Shown: one piece after another, positions 43,406 to 52,419 of the stretch | Position numbering within the stretch: position 1 is the stretch's first letter | Layout: every line of letters starts with the position of its first letter | NCBI RefSeq assembly: GCF_900070205.1 | Contig: NZ_FAOO01000003.1 | Span: forward strand, 103,170 to 167,169 | Length of the DNA: 64,000 nt | Source of the DNA: Candidatus Thermokryptus mobilis | Lineage (GTDB): Bacteria > Bacteroidota > Ignavibacteria > Kryptoniales > Kryptoniaceae | Direction of reading: 5' to 3' | Translations under genes and position numbers: made by a program | Notes under the pieces: generated by a model | What the model was told of the DNA's origin: nothing | Databases searched by the model: none | What the model saw: the letters and a program-made list of their open reading frames with translations, nothing else

Positions 43406-44452
43406 ATGAAATTTAAAATCGCCCTTATTGGATTTGGAAATGTTGGGCAAGGATTTGCTCAGTTGCTTGAAGCAAAGAGAGATTACTTATCGGAGAATTA
43501 CGGAGTGGAATTTTTAATAGTAGCGATCTCTGACACTGTTAAAGGTTCGGTTTTTCAGGAAGAGGGGATTGATTTGAAAAGAGCAATTGAACTTGTTAGG
43601 AAAAATGGGGATTTGAAGTCGTATGATGGCGGGATTATCGGCTGGGATAGCTTTAAAACTATAAGTGAGAGCAATGCCGATGTTATCATTGAGGTTACCC
43701 CAACAAATATAACAACTGCCGAGCCAGCTTTGTCGCATATAAAACTTGCTTTTGAAGTGGGTAGACATGTCATCACGACAAACAAAGGTCCTGTGGCTTT
43801 GTTTTACAGACAGTTAAAAGAAATGGCTGATGAAAAAGGGTTAGCTTTTAAGTTTGAGGGAACTGTTTTAAGTGGGACACCTGTATTTAGTTTTTATTTT
43901 AATTCGCTTCGTGGAGCTTTTGTAAAGAGAATAAGGGGGATTTTGAATGGGACTACAAATTTTATTTTAACTCAAATGCATAAGGGGGAAAGCTATGATG
44001 AGGCTTTAGAAACAGCCAGAAAGCTCGGGTATGCGGAGGCAGATCCAAGTGCTGATGTTAAAGGTTTTGATGCGATGGCAAAAATAATTATACTTTCAAA
44101 TGTGATAATGGGGAGCAACCTTAAACCAAGTGATGTTGAGGTTGAGGGTATTACCAATATAACATCTGAAAGGATAAGGGAGGCGGTATTGAATGAACGA
44201 AAAATTAAACTTATATCTGAGGTATGGCGTGATGGCGACAATTTTAAAGCGATAGTTTCGCCCCGAGAACTTACAAAAGATGATTTCTTTTATCATATAG
44301 ATGGCACAATGAACGCTATTTGTTTTTCAACTGATGTAATTGGTGATGTCTTTGTGACAGGACCTGGTGCTGGCGGAGTTGAAACTGGTTATGCTATTTT
44401 AAGTGACTTGTTGGATATTTATTTATCAGTTTATTCGGGGAAAGAACGCTAA
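43406..44452 (+). CDS. hom: Homoserine dehydrogenase
   Basis: 348 residues. N-terminal Rossmann motif IGFGNVGQGFAQLL, VIIEVTPTN, TTNKGPVALFY with the catalytic Lys, RGILNGTTNFILTQM, EADPSADVKGFDAMAK. It lacks the C-terminal ACT domain of the longer, threonine-inhibited enzymes. It reduces aspartate semialdehyde to homoserine, feeding threonine and methionine. ATG 43406 is fourteen bases after the cyclase stop. Confidence 0.93.
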   Translation: MKFKIALIGFGNVGQGFAQLLEAKRDYLSENYGVEFLIVAISDTVKGSVFQEEGIDLKRAIELVRKNGDLKSYDGGIIGWDSFKTISESNADVIIEVTPTNITTAEPALSHIKLAFEVGRHVITTNKGPVALFYRQLKEMADEKGLAFKFEGTVLSGTPVFSFYFNSLRGAFVKRIRGILNGTTNFILTQMHKGESYDEALETARKLGYAEADPSADVKGFDAMAKIIILSNVIMGSNLKPSDVEVEGITNITSERIREAVLNERKIKLISEVWRDGDNFKAIVSPRELTKDDFFYHIDGTMNAICFSTDVIGDVFVTGPGAGGVETGYAILSDLLDIYLSVYSGKER

Positions 44453-44529
44453 ATTTGTTTATTTACCTTTCTGAAGTTATATTTAAAACCTAAATTTGAT
44501 CGCTTAAAAATAAATTCGGTTAAAAACCT

Positions 44530-45552
44530 ATGATGCTACAGTTTGACGAGGTCAAGCAGGTTATAGATAGATCAAACAATTTCGTAATCACAACGCATGT
44601 CAATCCAGATGGTGATGGTCTTGGTTGTGAGACCGCTCTCTTGTGGTTTCTTAGAAAACTTGGGAAATCAGCTGTTGTGATAAATGTCAGTGAAACCCCG
44701 GACAATTATAAGTTTCTTGATTTGGAGGGCGAGTTCATCATTTTTGATGAGAGCGATGGAAATTGTGTTGATAAGATTTTAAAAGCGGATGTGATTTTTA
44801 TATGCGATATGAATCAATCGCACAGATTGAAGGCGATGGAGAAGTATGTCCTTCAAAGTGAAGCGAAGAAGATTATAATTGATCATCATCTTGAAACGCA
44901 AAATTTTGCGGATTATTATCTTATTGATGTTGACGCCCCAGCAAGTGGTGAGGTCGTTTATAGGTTGATAAAACTTTTTGACGAGGTTAAAATTGATGAA
45001 AGGATAGCCCTTGGGATTTACACTGCTATAATGACTGATACCGGCTCATTTAGATTCCCGAGAACTGATTCTGAGACACACCGAATAATCGCTGAGCTTC
45101 TTGACGCTGGCGTTGATCCAATATTTGTCTATGAAAAAGTTTATGAGCAAAGCTCTATTGGCAGAATTAAACTCCTTGGGCGTTGTCTTTATGAGCTTGA
45201 AACAAGATATGATGGGCGTCTTGGTTTTATAGTTGTAACGCAGAAAATGTTGAGTGAGTTTGGCGTTAAGGAGTGGGAGACAGATGGTTTTGTTCAGACG
45301 ATCCTCTCTGTGAAGGGGATTAGGATTGCGATTTTTGTGCTTGAATTGAAAGATGGAGTTAAGTTAAGTTTCAGGTCAAAAGGTGATATTCCGATAAATG
45401 AGCTTGCGAAAGAGTTTGGAGGGAATGGGCATAAAAATGCAGCTGGGGCTCGGCTTTATAATGTAACTGTCGGTGAAATTTTGCCAAAAATTTTGGAAAG
45501 CGCGAAGAAATTCGCTTATTTTGAAGAAAAACAAATTGAGGTTGAAAAATGA
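44530..45552 (+). CDS. nrnA: DHH/DHHA1 phosphoesterase (NrnA, nanoRNase / pAp phosphatase)
   Basis: 340 residues: DHH domain with NNFVITTHVNPDGDGLGCE, ICDMNQSHR and IIDHHLETQNFAD, then MTDTGSFRFPRTDSETH, and DHHA1 domain ending with GGNGHKNAAGAR. These match the Mn-dependent oligoribonuclease/3',5'-bisphosphate phosphatase family. Cyclic-di-AMP-degrading members share the motifs, so the substrate is not certain. The start has two consecutive ATGs (44530, 44533). It overlaps pepA by four bases. Confidence 0.92.
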   Translation: MMLQFDEVKQVIDRSNNFVITTHVNPDGDGLGCETALLWFLRKLGKSAVVINVSETPDNYKFLDLEGEFIIFDESDGNCVDKILKADVIFICDMNQSHRLKAMEKYVLQSEAKKIIIDHHLETQNFADYYLIDVDAPASGEVVYRLIKLFDEVKIDERIALGIYTAIMTDTGSFRFPRTDSETHRIIAELLDAGVDPIFVYEKVYEQSSIGRIKLLGRCLYELETRYDGRLGFIVVTQKMLSEFGVKEWETDGFVQTILSVKGIRIAIFVLELKDGVKLSFRSKGDIPINELAKEFGGNGHKNAAGARLYNVTVGEILPKILESAKKFAYFEEKQIEVEK

Positions 45553-47066
45553 AGGTCTCTTTTTCAAAAGCAACAATTAACACTATAAAAGCTGATTCGG
45601 TGATTGTTTTTACATTTTCAGATGAAGAACTTTTAAATTCAACGGCTGATAAACTTGATAAATTTCTCGGTGGTCAGATTAGGTCTGCAGTTTCATTGGG
45701 TGATTTCAAAGGAAAGGAGAAGGAAATTCTTGTCTTGTATCCACTTGATTCGGGTTTGAAAGCGCGTCGCATCCTCATTGTTGGACTTGGAGAGAGGGAA
45801 AAGATAACGCTTGAGAAAATAAGGCGCTCTTGTGCTGTTGCATCAAAGAGAGCACAAAGTTTGAAATCGGAGACGATAGCAATAGAATTTCCAAATTATT
45901 CGCTTTTGAAAGATAAGATAGACGAACCGTTGAGTTATATTTCTCAGTCAATAATTGAGAGTTCGGTTCTTGCCCTTTATAAATTTGATAAGTATTTCAC
46001 CGATGAGGAGAAAAAGAATAAGAAGGTTAGGGAAGTGATTTTGTTTTCTCCAGATGATTCAAGGGAGATAAGGGAAGGGGTGAGAGTTGCTGATATAGTT
46101 TGCGATGCGGTTTATTTTGCCAGAGACCTTGCAAACGCACCTGCGAATGAGATTTATCCCGAGACGCTTGCAGAAAAGGCGGTTAAGTCAGGTAGAAAGT
46201 ATGGGTATAAGGTAAAGGTTCTTGGTAAGGAACAGATTCAAAAACTTGGAATGGGTGGTTTGCTTGCTGTTAACTCCGGGAGCGCAAGACCGCCAAGATT
46301 TATAATTATGGAATATAACGGAAATCCAAGAAGTAATGAAAGATATGTTCTTGTTGGTAAGGGAATAACTTTTGATAGCGGTGGGATCTCTTTAAAACCG
46401 GCTCAAGGAATGGGTGAAATGAAAATGGACATGTCAGGTGCTGCAGCTGTGATTGCGACGATCCAAGCGGTTGCGAGGTTAAAATTGCCAGTTAATGTTG
46501 TTGGTCTTGTCCCAGCAACTGAAAATTTACCAAGTGGTTCAGCTTATAAACCAGGGGATATTTTGAGAACATATATTGGAAAAACAATTGAAGTTGATAA
46601 CACTGATGCGGAGGGAAGAATTATACTTGCTGATGCACTTGGCTATGCTCAAAGATATAAGCCAACAGCTATAATTGATCTTGCGACTTTGACGGGAGCT
46701 TGCGTTGTTGCACTTGGTTATTTTGCAACGGGAATGTTTGGGAATAATGAACAACTTATGGAAGAGATTAAAAAGGCGGGTGAAAAAACATATGAAAGGG
46801 TTTGGCAGTTGCCAACATGGGATGAGTATGACCAGTTGATAAAAAGTGATGTAGCTGATGTTAAAAATACAGGTGGGAGATGGGCTGGGGCTATAACAGC
46901 AGCAAAGTTTCTTGAAAAATTCGTCGGTAATTACCCCTGGGTTCATCTTGACATAGCTGGGACAGCGATGCTTGACAAGGAATATGATTATCAGCCAAAA
47001 GGTGGCTCAGGCGTTGGAGTTAGATTGCTAGTTGAATTTTTCAGGAACAAAGCAAAGGGCAAATGA
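45549..47066 (+). CDS. pepA: Leucyl aminopeptidase (M17)
   Basis: 505 residues. The C-terminal catalytic domain holds the two-zinc site residues: VGKGITFDSGGISLKPAQGM with Lys and Asp, KMDMSGAAAVIA, and NTDAEGRIILADALGYA with the catalytic Arg. The N-terminal macro-like domain begins at the ATG overlapping nrnA. Hexameric cytoplasmic exopeptidase; it could supply cysteine from Cys-Gly. Confidence 0.96.
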   Translation: MKVSFSKATINTIKADSVIVFTFSDEELLNSTADKLDKFLGGQIRSAVSLGDFKGKEKEILVLYPLDSGLKARRILIVGLGEREKITLEKIRRSCAVASKRAQSLKSETIAIEFPNYSLLKDKIDEPLSYISQSIIESSVLALYKFDKYFTDEEKKNKKVREVILFSPDDSREIREGVRVADIVCDAVYFARDLANAPANEIYPETLAEKAVKSGRKYGYKVKVLGKEQIQKLGMGGLLAVNSGSARPPRFIIMEYNGNPRSNERYVLVGKGITFDSGGISLKPAQGMGEMKMDMSGAAAVIATIQAVARLKLPVNVVGLVPATENLPSGSAYKPGDILRTYIGKTIEVDNTDAEGRIILADALGYAQRYKPTAIIDLATLTGACVVALGYFATGMFGNNEQLMEEIKKAGEKTYERVWQLPTWDEYDQLIKSDVADVKNTGGRWAGAITAAKFLEKFVGNYPWVHLDIAGTAMLDKEYDYQPKGGSGVGVRLLVEFFRNKAKGK

Positions 47067-47068
47067 GT

Positions 47069-47090
47069 TTTTTCTTTTAGAAAAGAAAAA
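47069..47090 (+). repeat. AT hairpin downstream of pepA
   Basis: TTTTTCTTTT / AAAAGAAAAA with a two-base centre, directly behind the pepA stop. Weak pairing and no following T-run; possibly a 3' end structure or chance. Confidence 0.35.
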
Positions 47091-47101
47091 TATTTGAAGA
47101 A

Positions 47102-47281
47102 ATGAGCGAGTGTAATTGTAAAAACAAAACAGCAAATCCTTTTGGATTTATCATAGATGGCGTCAATTTTATCAAAAATTGGGAACACTCCGCTTATAAA
47201 GATAAAGAAACTCTCTTCACATTTAAAGCATGTTTCAATTTATGCGAAGGCGGAGTGGTTCAATCCAGGGGGTTCGGTTAA
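47102..47281 (+). CDS. Possible cysteine-bearing leader ORF
   Basis: ATG 47102 opens a 59-codon frame starting MSECNCKNK, with two Cys codons among the first six, ending TAA 47279-47281. GAAG precedes the start. It overlaps the first 125 bases of the cysteine synthase gene in another frame. Its position just before a cysteine-forming operon recalls cysteine-responsive leader peptides. It may equally be chance. Codon 20 onward overlaps the synthase and could not be independently constrained. Confidence 0.25.
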   Translation: MSECNCKNKTANPFGFIIDGVNFIKNWEHSAYKDKETLFTFKACFNLCEGGVVQSRGFG

Positions 47282-48092
47282 AGACCGCCCTGCTTTTTAT
47301 ATGATAATGGACGGGATAAAGAAAGGACTTTTGACCAGGGATAAAATTATCATAGATGCTTCAAGTGGCAATACTGGAATTGCTTATGCGATGATTGGAG
47401 CCGTCCTCGGTTTTAGGGTTAAAATTGCAATCCCTAGAAATGCAAGCACTGAGCGAATAAAGATTTTAAAAGCATATGGTGCTGATATTATTTTCACTGA
47501 TCCGCTTGAGGGGACTGATGGGGCTCAAAAGATTGTTAAGGAGATAGTTTCAAATGAACCCGAAAGATATTTTTATCCAGATCAATATAACAATGAAGCG
47601 AATTGGCGCTCTCATTATGAAACAACTGCCGTTGAGATAATAAGGCAAACAAGGGGAAAAGTTACACACTTTGTCGCTGGGCTTGGGACGACTGGAACCT
47701 TTGTTGGGACAGCGAGGAAATTAAAAGAGTTTAACCCACGAATTAAAGCGATCGCAGTTCAACCCGATTCACCGTTTCACGGAATTGAGGGCTTGAAACA
47801 CATTCCAACAGCCATAGTTCCAGGAATTTTTGACCCAAACATTGTGGATGAAGTGATTGAAATTTCAACTGAAGAAGCATATGAAATGGTTATACAGCTA
47901 GCTTGTGAGGAAGGGTTGCTTGTCGGCGTTTCATCTGGGGCTGTTATGTCAGCTTGTTTGAAACTCGCTCAAAGGATTGAAAAGGGTGTGATAGTAACGG
48001 TTTTCCCTGATTCTGGGGTCAAATATTTAAGTGAAAGCTTTTGGGAAAATAAAATTGATGGGGAAGAATGGTTAAGGTTTCAGCTGAAATAA
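47157..48092 (+). CDS. cysM: Cysteine synthase (CysM-like)
   Basis: 311 residues, PLP beta-family. K42 in NPGGSVKDRPAF is the Schiff-base Lys; SSGNTGIAYAMIG and GLGTTGTFVGTARKLKE (phosphate grip) follow, then GVSSGAVMSA. Clustering with JAMM, MoaD-like and MoeZ-like genes fits the CysM that uses a protein-bound thiocarboxylate and O-phosphoserine (known in Mycobacterium) rather than free sulfide with O-acetylserine. Sulfur donor is inferred from context. No ribosome binding site is seen before ATG 47157. Confidence 0.9.
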   Translation: MASILSKIGNTPLIKIKKLSSHLKHVSIYAKAEWFNPGGSVKDRPAFYMIMDGIKKGLLTRDKIIIDASSGNTGIAYAMIGAVLGFRVKIAIPRNASTERIKILKAYGADIIFTDPLEGTDGAQKIVKEIVSNEPERYFYPDQYNNEANWRSHYETTAVEIIRQTRGKVTHFVAGLGTTGTFVGTARKLKEFNPRIKAIAVQPDSPFHGIEGLKHIPTAIVPGIFDPNIVDEVIEISTEEAYEMVIQLACEEGLLVGVSSGAVMSACLKLAQRIEKGVIVTVFPDSGVKYLSESFWENKIDGEEWLRFQLK

Positions 48093-48496
48093 TTGAGCAG
48101 ATAAAAAAGCATGGGGAGGAAACATATCCAGAAGAATGTTGTGGTGTTTTGATCGGTAAATTCAGTCAAGATGAAAAAGAAATTTTTGAATTTTTGAGGA
48201 TTGAGAATTCAAGTGAAAGCGAAAAAAATCGCCGATTTTTGATAACGCCGGAAAATTATCTTATGGCTGAAAGATATTCAAGGGAGAAAAACCTTGATAT
48301 AGTCGGGTTTTACCATTCTCATCCGGATCATCCCGCCAAACCTTCCGATTATGATAGGGAACATGCTTTGCCGTTTTTTTCATATTTTATTGTTTCAGTT
48401 GAAAACGGGATTGCGAAGGAAATTAACAGTTGGGTTTTGAAAGAAGACAGAAGTGGGTTTGAATTTGAGGAAATTGAGATAAAAAACAAAATTTGA
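48068..48496 (+). CDS. JAMM metalloprotease (Mec-like, CysO-cysteine peptidase)
   Basis: 142 residues. JAMM zinc motif: Glu22/23 in YPEECCGVLIG and H83-x-H85 with S93 and D96 in HSHPDHPAKPSDYD. In Mycobacterium the homologue releases cysteine from the CysO-cysteine adduct. Related enzymes also trim residues after the terminal GlyGly of the carrier. The gene overlaps cysM by 25 bases and is followed by the carrier gene. Confidence 0.9.
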   Translation: MVKVSAEIIEQIKKHGEETYPEECCGVLIGKFSQDEKEIFEFLRIENSSESEKNRRFLITPENYLMAERYSREKNLDIVGFYHSHPDHPAKPSDYDREHALPFFSYFIVSVENGIAKEINSWVLKEDRSGFEFEEIEIKNKI

Positions 48497-48503
48497 TTTG
48501 AAA

Positions 48504-48782
48504 ATGAAAGTCAAAGTTATGATTCCAACTCCTTTGAGACCATACGCTGAAAATAGAGATCTAATTGAGGTTGAGGGTGAAACCATAGATGAATTACTTA
48601 AGGATTTGGTGAAGAGATACCCGCAATTGGGGCGCCATCTTTTCTCTGAGGATGGGAAGTTGAGAAGTTTTGTTAACATTTATGTAAACGATGAAGACAT
48701 AAGGTATCTCAACGGCGAAAAGACAAGCGTCAAAGATGGCGATGTCATAAGCATAGTTCCTGCAATAGCTGGAGGTATTTAA
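48504..48782 (+). CDS. cysO: MoaD/ThiS-like sulfur carrier (CysO-like) ending GlyGlyIle
   Basis: 92 residues from ATG 48504 (TTG 48498 would add two). Ubiquitin-like fold with KVMIPTPLRPYAE, VEGETIDELLKDLVKRYP, VNIYVNDEDIR, DGDVISIVPAIAGGI. The carboxyl end is Gly90-Gly91-Ile92, so one residue hides the GlyGly that must be adenylated and thiocarboxylated. The adjacent JAMM gene could remove it. Expected partner of the MoeZ-like E1 encoded next. Confidence 0.9.
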   Translation: MKVKVMIPTPLRPYAENRDLIEVEGETIDELLKDLVKRYPQLGRHLFSEDGKLRSFVNIYVNDEDIRYLNGEKTSVKDGDVISIVPAIAGGI

Positions 48783-48808
48783 AATAAATTTGAGGAGGTG
48801 TGATAAAG

Positions 48809-49966
48809 ATGATAAATACACTTGAAGTTGAGTTAAGCCGAGAGGAATTCCTCAGATATGGTCGTCATCTTATAATCCCTGAGGTTGGGCTTGAAGGTCA
48901 GAGGAAATTGAAATCAGCGAGTGTTTTAATAGTTGGCGCTGGTGGGCTTGGCTCACCTTTGGCTTTTTATCTTACAGCTGCTGGTGTTGGAAGGATTGGC
49001 ATTGTTGATTTTGATGTTGTTGATTTGTCAAACCTTCAAAGGCAAATAATTCACACGACGAAAGATGTAGGCAGGTCTAAACTTGAATCCGCTCGTGAAA
49101 AACTTAAGGCGCTAAATCCGAATGTTAAAATTGAAACCTATGAAATGCGACTCACAAGCGAAAATGCTCTTGATGTGATAAAGAATTATGATATCGTTGT
49201 TGATGGGACTGACAATTTTCCAACGCGTTATCTTGTAAATGATGCTTGTGTTTTCTTAAAAAAGCCAAATGTTTATGGGAGTATTTTCAGATTTGAAGGT
49301 CAGGTATCAGTTTTTTATGCTGATAGAGGTCCTTGTTATCGTTGTCTTTATAAAGAACCTCCCCCACCTGGTCTTGTCCCAAGTTGTGCTGAAGGTGGAG
49401 TCCTCGGCGTTTTACCTGGAATAATTGGGACAATTCAAGCGCTTGAAACGATAAAATTGATCCTTGGTATTGGTGAGCCGTTGATTGGAAAACTTTTGCT
49501 CTTTGATGCGCTTAAGATGAAATTTAGAGAGCTTAATCTAAGGAAAGATCCAGAGTGCCCGGTTTGTGGTGAAAATCCAACGATTAAGGAGCTGATTGAT
49601 TATGAAGCTTTTTGTGGTATAACGCCAGAGCAAATTTTGCGTGAGTCCGGTCTTGAGGTCACACCTGAGGAGTTGAAAGCGAAACTTGAAAATGGTGAGG
49701 ATATAATTTTAATTGATGTTCGTGAGCCAGTTGAATATGAAATAAACAGGATTGAGGGTAGTAGGTTAATCCCGCTTTCAAAATTGCCTGAAAAGGTTAA
49801 TGAGCTTGATCAGACGCGTGAGATAATTCTTTATTGCAAAATGGGTGGAAGGAGCGCCAGAGCAGTTCAACTTTTAAGGGAACTTGGCTTCACAAGAGTT
49901 AAAAATCTTGCTGGAGGTATTGACGCATGGATAGAAAAGATTGATCCGACTATGCCACGGTATTAA
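48809..49966 (+). CDS. moeZ: MoeZ-like adenylyltransferase/sulfurtransferase (ThiF domain plus rhodanese)
   Basis: About 385 residues from ATG 48809, with GAGG GGAGG-type sequence (about 48792-48798) ahead. E1-like ThiF domain: RYGRHLIIPEVGLEGQRKL, GAGGLGSPLAFYLTAAGVG, VDGTDNFPTRYLVND, and zinc-type CPVCG. C-terminal rhodanese domain: DVREPVEYEINRI and active-site ILYCKMGGRSARA. It activates the carrier C-terminus and transfers sulfur. Last gene of the cysteine cluster, followed by a terminator. Confidence 0.94.
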   Translation: MINTLEVELSREEFLRYGRHLIIPEVGLEGQRKLKSASVLIVGAGGLGSPLAFYLTAAGVGRIGIVDFDVVDLSNLQRQIIHTTKDVGRSKLESAREKLKALNPNVKIETYEMRLTSENALDVIKNYDIVVDGTDNFPTRYLVNDACVFLKKPNVYGSIFRFEGQVSVFYADRGPCYRCLYKEPPPPGLVPSCAEGGVLGVLPGIIGTIQALETIKLILGIGEPLIGKLLLFDALKMKFRELNLRKDPECPVCGENPTIKELIDYEAFCGITPEQILRESGLEVTPEELKAKLENGEDIILIDVREPVEYEINRIEGSRLIPLSKLPEKVNELDQTREIILYCKMGGRSARAVQLLRELGFTRVKNLAGGIDAWIEKIDPTMPRY

Positions 49967-49970
49967 TAAA

Positions 49971-49995
49971 AGGCACGCCGAAGGCGTGCCTTTTT
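49971..49995. terminator. Terminator after moeZ, possibly bidirectional
   Basis: AGGCACGCC (49971-49979), loop GAA, GGCGTGCCT (49983-49991), T-run to 49995; A-run before the stem gives a minus-strand T-run for the converging S9 gene. Confidence 0.9.
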
Positions 49996-50000
49996 AGTTT

Positions 50001-52403
50001 TCATTCAATTGAAAATTCAAACTGAGGAAATTTTGTAATTTTCAGACGAAGGTCATCTTTTAATGTCGTTGAGTCAAAGCTTAACTTAACAGGGAAGTAG
50101 GGATTAATTTTGTCCGGGTTTAAGTTCAATTTGATATCGCCCGTTAAAACGGATTTTGCACCCGTCACTTCAACAGGCACACCAAAAGCATTAACTTTAT
50201 TTCCGTTCCGATCAAAGATTGTAAAGTCGTTTAAAATTGATAAATCCAAGTTGTTTGCATTTTCCCCGGACTTAAACAGAAGTTCAACCTCAATGAATTT
50301 TTTCGTCGTGTCAAAACCAGAATAAACCACATTTTTATTTGCTTTCACAACTTTGATTTCCCAACCACCAGCAAGTACCCATTCATCTGTTCTGACTATT
50401 GGTTTTTTATTTGGCTCAATTCCAAGCAGATATTTATTAAACCAATCAAGGCAACGGTAAAATTCATCAATTCTATGATTTGGCTCTCTGAAGCCATGAG
50501 CCTCGCGTGGATACCTTACAAATTCAACCGTCTTTCCAAGATGTTTTAATGCTTGGTGCATTTCTTTTGAATTGCTTATGAATGTGTTCGGGTCTTCGTC
50601 ACCGTGCAAAATTAAAACTGGCGTCTTTATATTTTTAACATAGTAGAAAGGCGAGCGTTCAAGATAAATTTTGAGGTTGTTCCAATAGTAATCACCGAGG
50701 TAATTTGGCTCCCAACTTGGGAGATATGAGTTGCTGTAATCGGTTATCAAGTTGAAAATTCCAAACATTGAAACAGCAGCTTTGAATCTGTCGGTCTGCG
50801 TAATAGCCCAGTTTGTCATGTAACCGCCGTAACTTCCGCCAAAAATGCCAAGTTTGTTCTCGTCGGCGATTTTAAGCTCTTTAATTATGTAATCAATCCC
50901 ACTCATGATATCTTTAAAGTCGCCTCCACCGAGATCCTTAAAGTTTGAAATGCCAAATTTATTTGAATATCCCGAGCTTCCTCTGAAATTCGGGGCAAAA
51001 ACGATATAACCTTCATTAGCCCAGACCTGGAAATTATAATACTGTCGGAGTGTGTTTTGAATTCTTCCGTAAGGACCACCGTGAACGGCAACAAGCATCG
51101 GATATTTCTTTCCTTGCTCAAAATTGACTGGTTTGACGAGAATCCCTTCAATTGTCCAACCATCAAAACTTTTCCATTTTATAACCGTTTGTTCACCAAA
51201 TGTGAAATTTGAAAGTTGCGGGTTTAAGTCAGTTAACTTTTTGAGTTCCCCATCTTTAAAGATGTAAATGTCTGGTGCACTTGTTTTATCTTCAATCAAC
51301 AATGCGATTGTTTTATCTCCATTTGAAATTGATATATCGTTGAAGACCTTTTCACCGACAAGGAATTCCTTTATGCTACCGTCTTTGGTTGAAATTGTGT
51401 AAATGTGAGTGTAAACGCCACTTGCTGTTCTTGCATAGATTTTTTCCGCTTCAGATTTTGAAAACTCGTAGCTTACAATTCCTATGTCAAACGATTCAGT
51501 TAAATTTTTTATTTGCTCTGTTGTTGGGTCAACAATGAAAAGTTCCTCTTGAGAATAGGTGAACTTTGGGTCAAGGTCTGCGATAAAGGCAATCAACTTG
51601 CCATCAGGTGACCATTTCGGTTGTCTTTCTCCACCTGGTCTTTTCGTCAACTGTCTTGATTTCCCTGTTTCAATTTCAAATATCCAAAGGTCAAACTTTG
51701 GTCCATCGTCTATGTCGCCAGTGTAATTTGTGTTATAGACGACAAGTCTTCCATCTGGAGATACATCAAATTGATCAACGCCGTAATCCCCAATGAAAAC
51801 CCTTTTTTCTTTCTTCGTTTCAACATTTACAAGGTAAAATTCCTTGCGATATTTTTCTTTATCAACAACAATTGGATCAAATTTCAATTTTTTGTCTCTT
51901 TCTTTTTTCTCTTTCTCTGGCTTTGGAAGAGTTTCTTGAGTCAAATACAGAATGTTCTTCCCATCGGGCATCCATTGGTAATTTATAACTCCTTCTGGGG
52001 CATTTGTAAGTTTGAACGCTTCTCCACCATCAACTGGCAAAAGCCATATTTGTGTCTTTGTCTCTTTTTGATCGTCAGAGGCTTTCCTATTTGATAGGAA
52101 AGCGATGAACTTCCCATCAGGTGAAAATTTTGGTGATGTCTCGTTTTCCTTTGAAAATGTCAATTGCCTGACTTTACCATCCGCGGTTGAAACCATATAG
52201 ATGTCTGTCCTAAAAGCGCTCTCTTCAAAATCGGCTTTTGATAGCGTGAAGACAATATATCTTCCATCGGGCGAAATGTTAATTTGAGAAGCGGTGTTAA
52301 TTGAAAGCATGTCTCTAATTGTGAACTTCTTCTTCTGTCCCTGGGCAAAAAGGGCAGCGATTGAAAGCGTCAAAATAAGTAGAAAACTTGAAATTTTTCT
52401 CAT
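50001..52403 (-). CDS. Secreted S9 (prolyl oligopeptidase/DPP-IV-like) peptidase
   Basis: 800 residues with signal peptide (to about 20, ending SIAALFAQG). A WD40-like/PD40 beta-propeller (repeated INISPDGRYIVF, KFSPDGKFIAFLSNRK, WSPDGKLIAFIAD) is followed by the alpha/beta hydrolase domain. Ser about 524 sits in GIFGGSYGGYM, Asp in HGDEDPN near 602 and His in REAHGF near 634. An extra C-terminal beta domain of about 120 residues could be a sorting or binding module. GGAGG precedes the ATG. Peptide scavenging in the periplasm or outside is likely. Confidence 0.94.
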   Translation of the reverse strand: MRKISSFLLILTLSIAALFAQGQKKKFTIRDMLSINTASQINISPDGRYIVFTLSKADFEESAFRTDIYMVSTADGKVRQLTFSKENETSPKFSPDGKFIAFLSNRKASDDQKETKTQIWLLPVDGGEAFKLTNAPEGVINYQWMPDGKNILYLTQETLPKPEKEKKERDKKLKFDPIVVDKEKYRKEFYLVNVETKKEKRVFIGDYGVDQFDVSPDGRLVVYNTNYTGDIDDGPKFDLWIFEIETGKSRQLTKRPGGERQPKWSPDGKLIAFIADLDPKFTYSQEELFIVDPTTEQIKNLTESFDIGIVSYEFSKSEAEKIYARTASGVYTHIYTISTKDGSIKEFLVGEKVFNDISISNGDKTIALLIEDKTSAPDIYIFKDGELKKLTDLNPQLSNFTFGEQTVIKWKSFDGWTIEGILVKPVNFEQGKKYPMLVAVHGGPYGRIQNTLRQYYNFQVWANEGYIVFAPNFRGSSGYSNKFGISNFKDLGGGDFKDIMSGIDYIIKELKIADENKLGIFGGSYGGYMTNWAITQTDRFKAAVSMFGIFNLITDYSNSYLPSWEPNYLGDYYWNNLKIYLERSPFYYVKNIKTPVLILHGDEDPNTFISNSKEMHQALKHLGKTVEFVRYPREAHGFREPNHRIDEFYRCLDWFNKYLLGIEPNKKPIVRTDEWVLAGGWEIKVVKANKNVVYSGFDTTKKFIEVELLFKSGENANNLDLSILNDFTIFDRNGNKVNAFGVPVEVTGAKSVLTGDIKLNLNPDKINPYFPVKLSFDSTTLKDDLRLKITKFPQFEFSIE

Positions 52404-52419
52404 ATTTACCTCCCTTGTG

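Noticed and set aside
46539-46946. 135-codon open frame on minus within pepA
   Set aside because: Lies opposite the catalytic core of pepA; no family resemblance; a shadow of codon bias.
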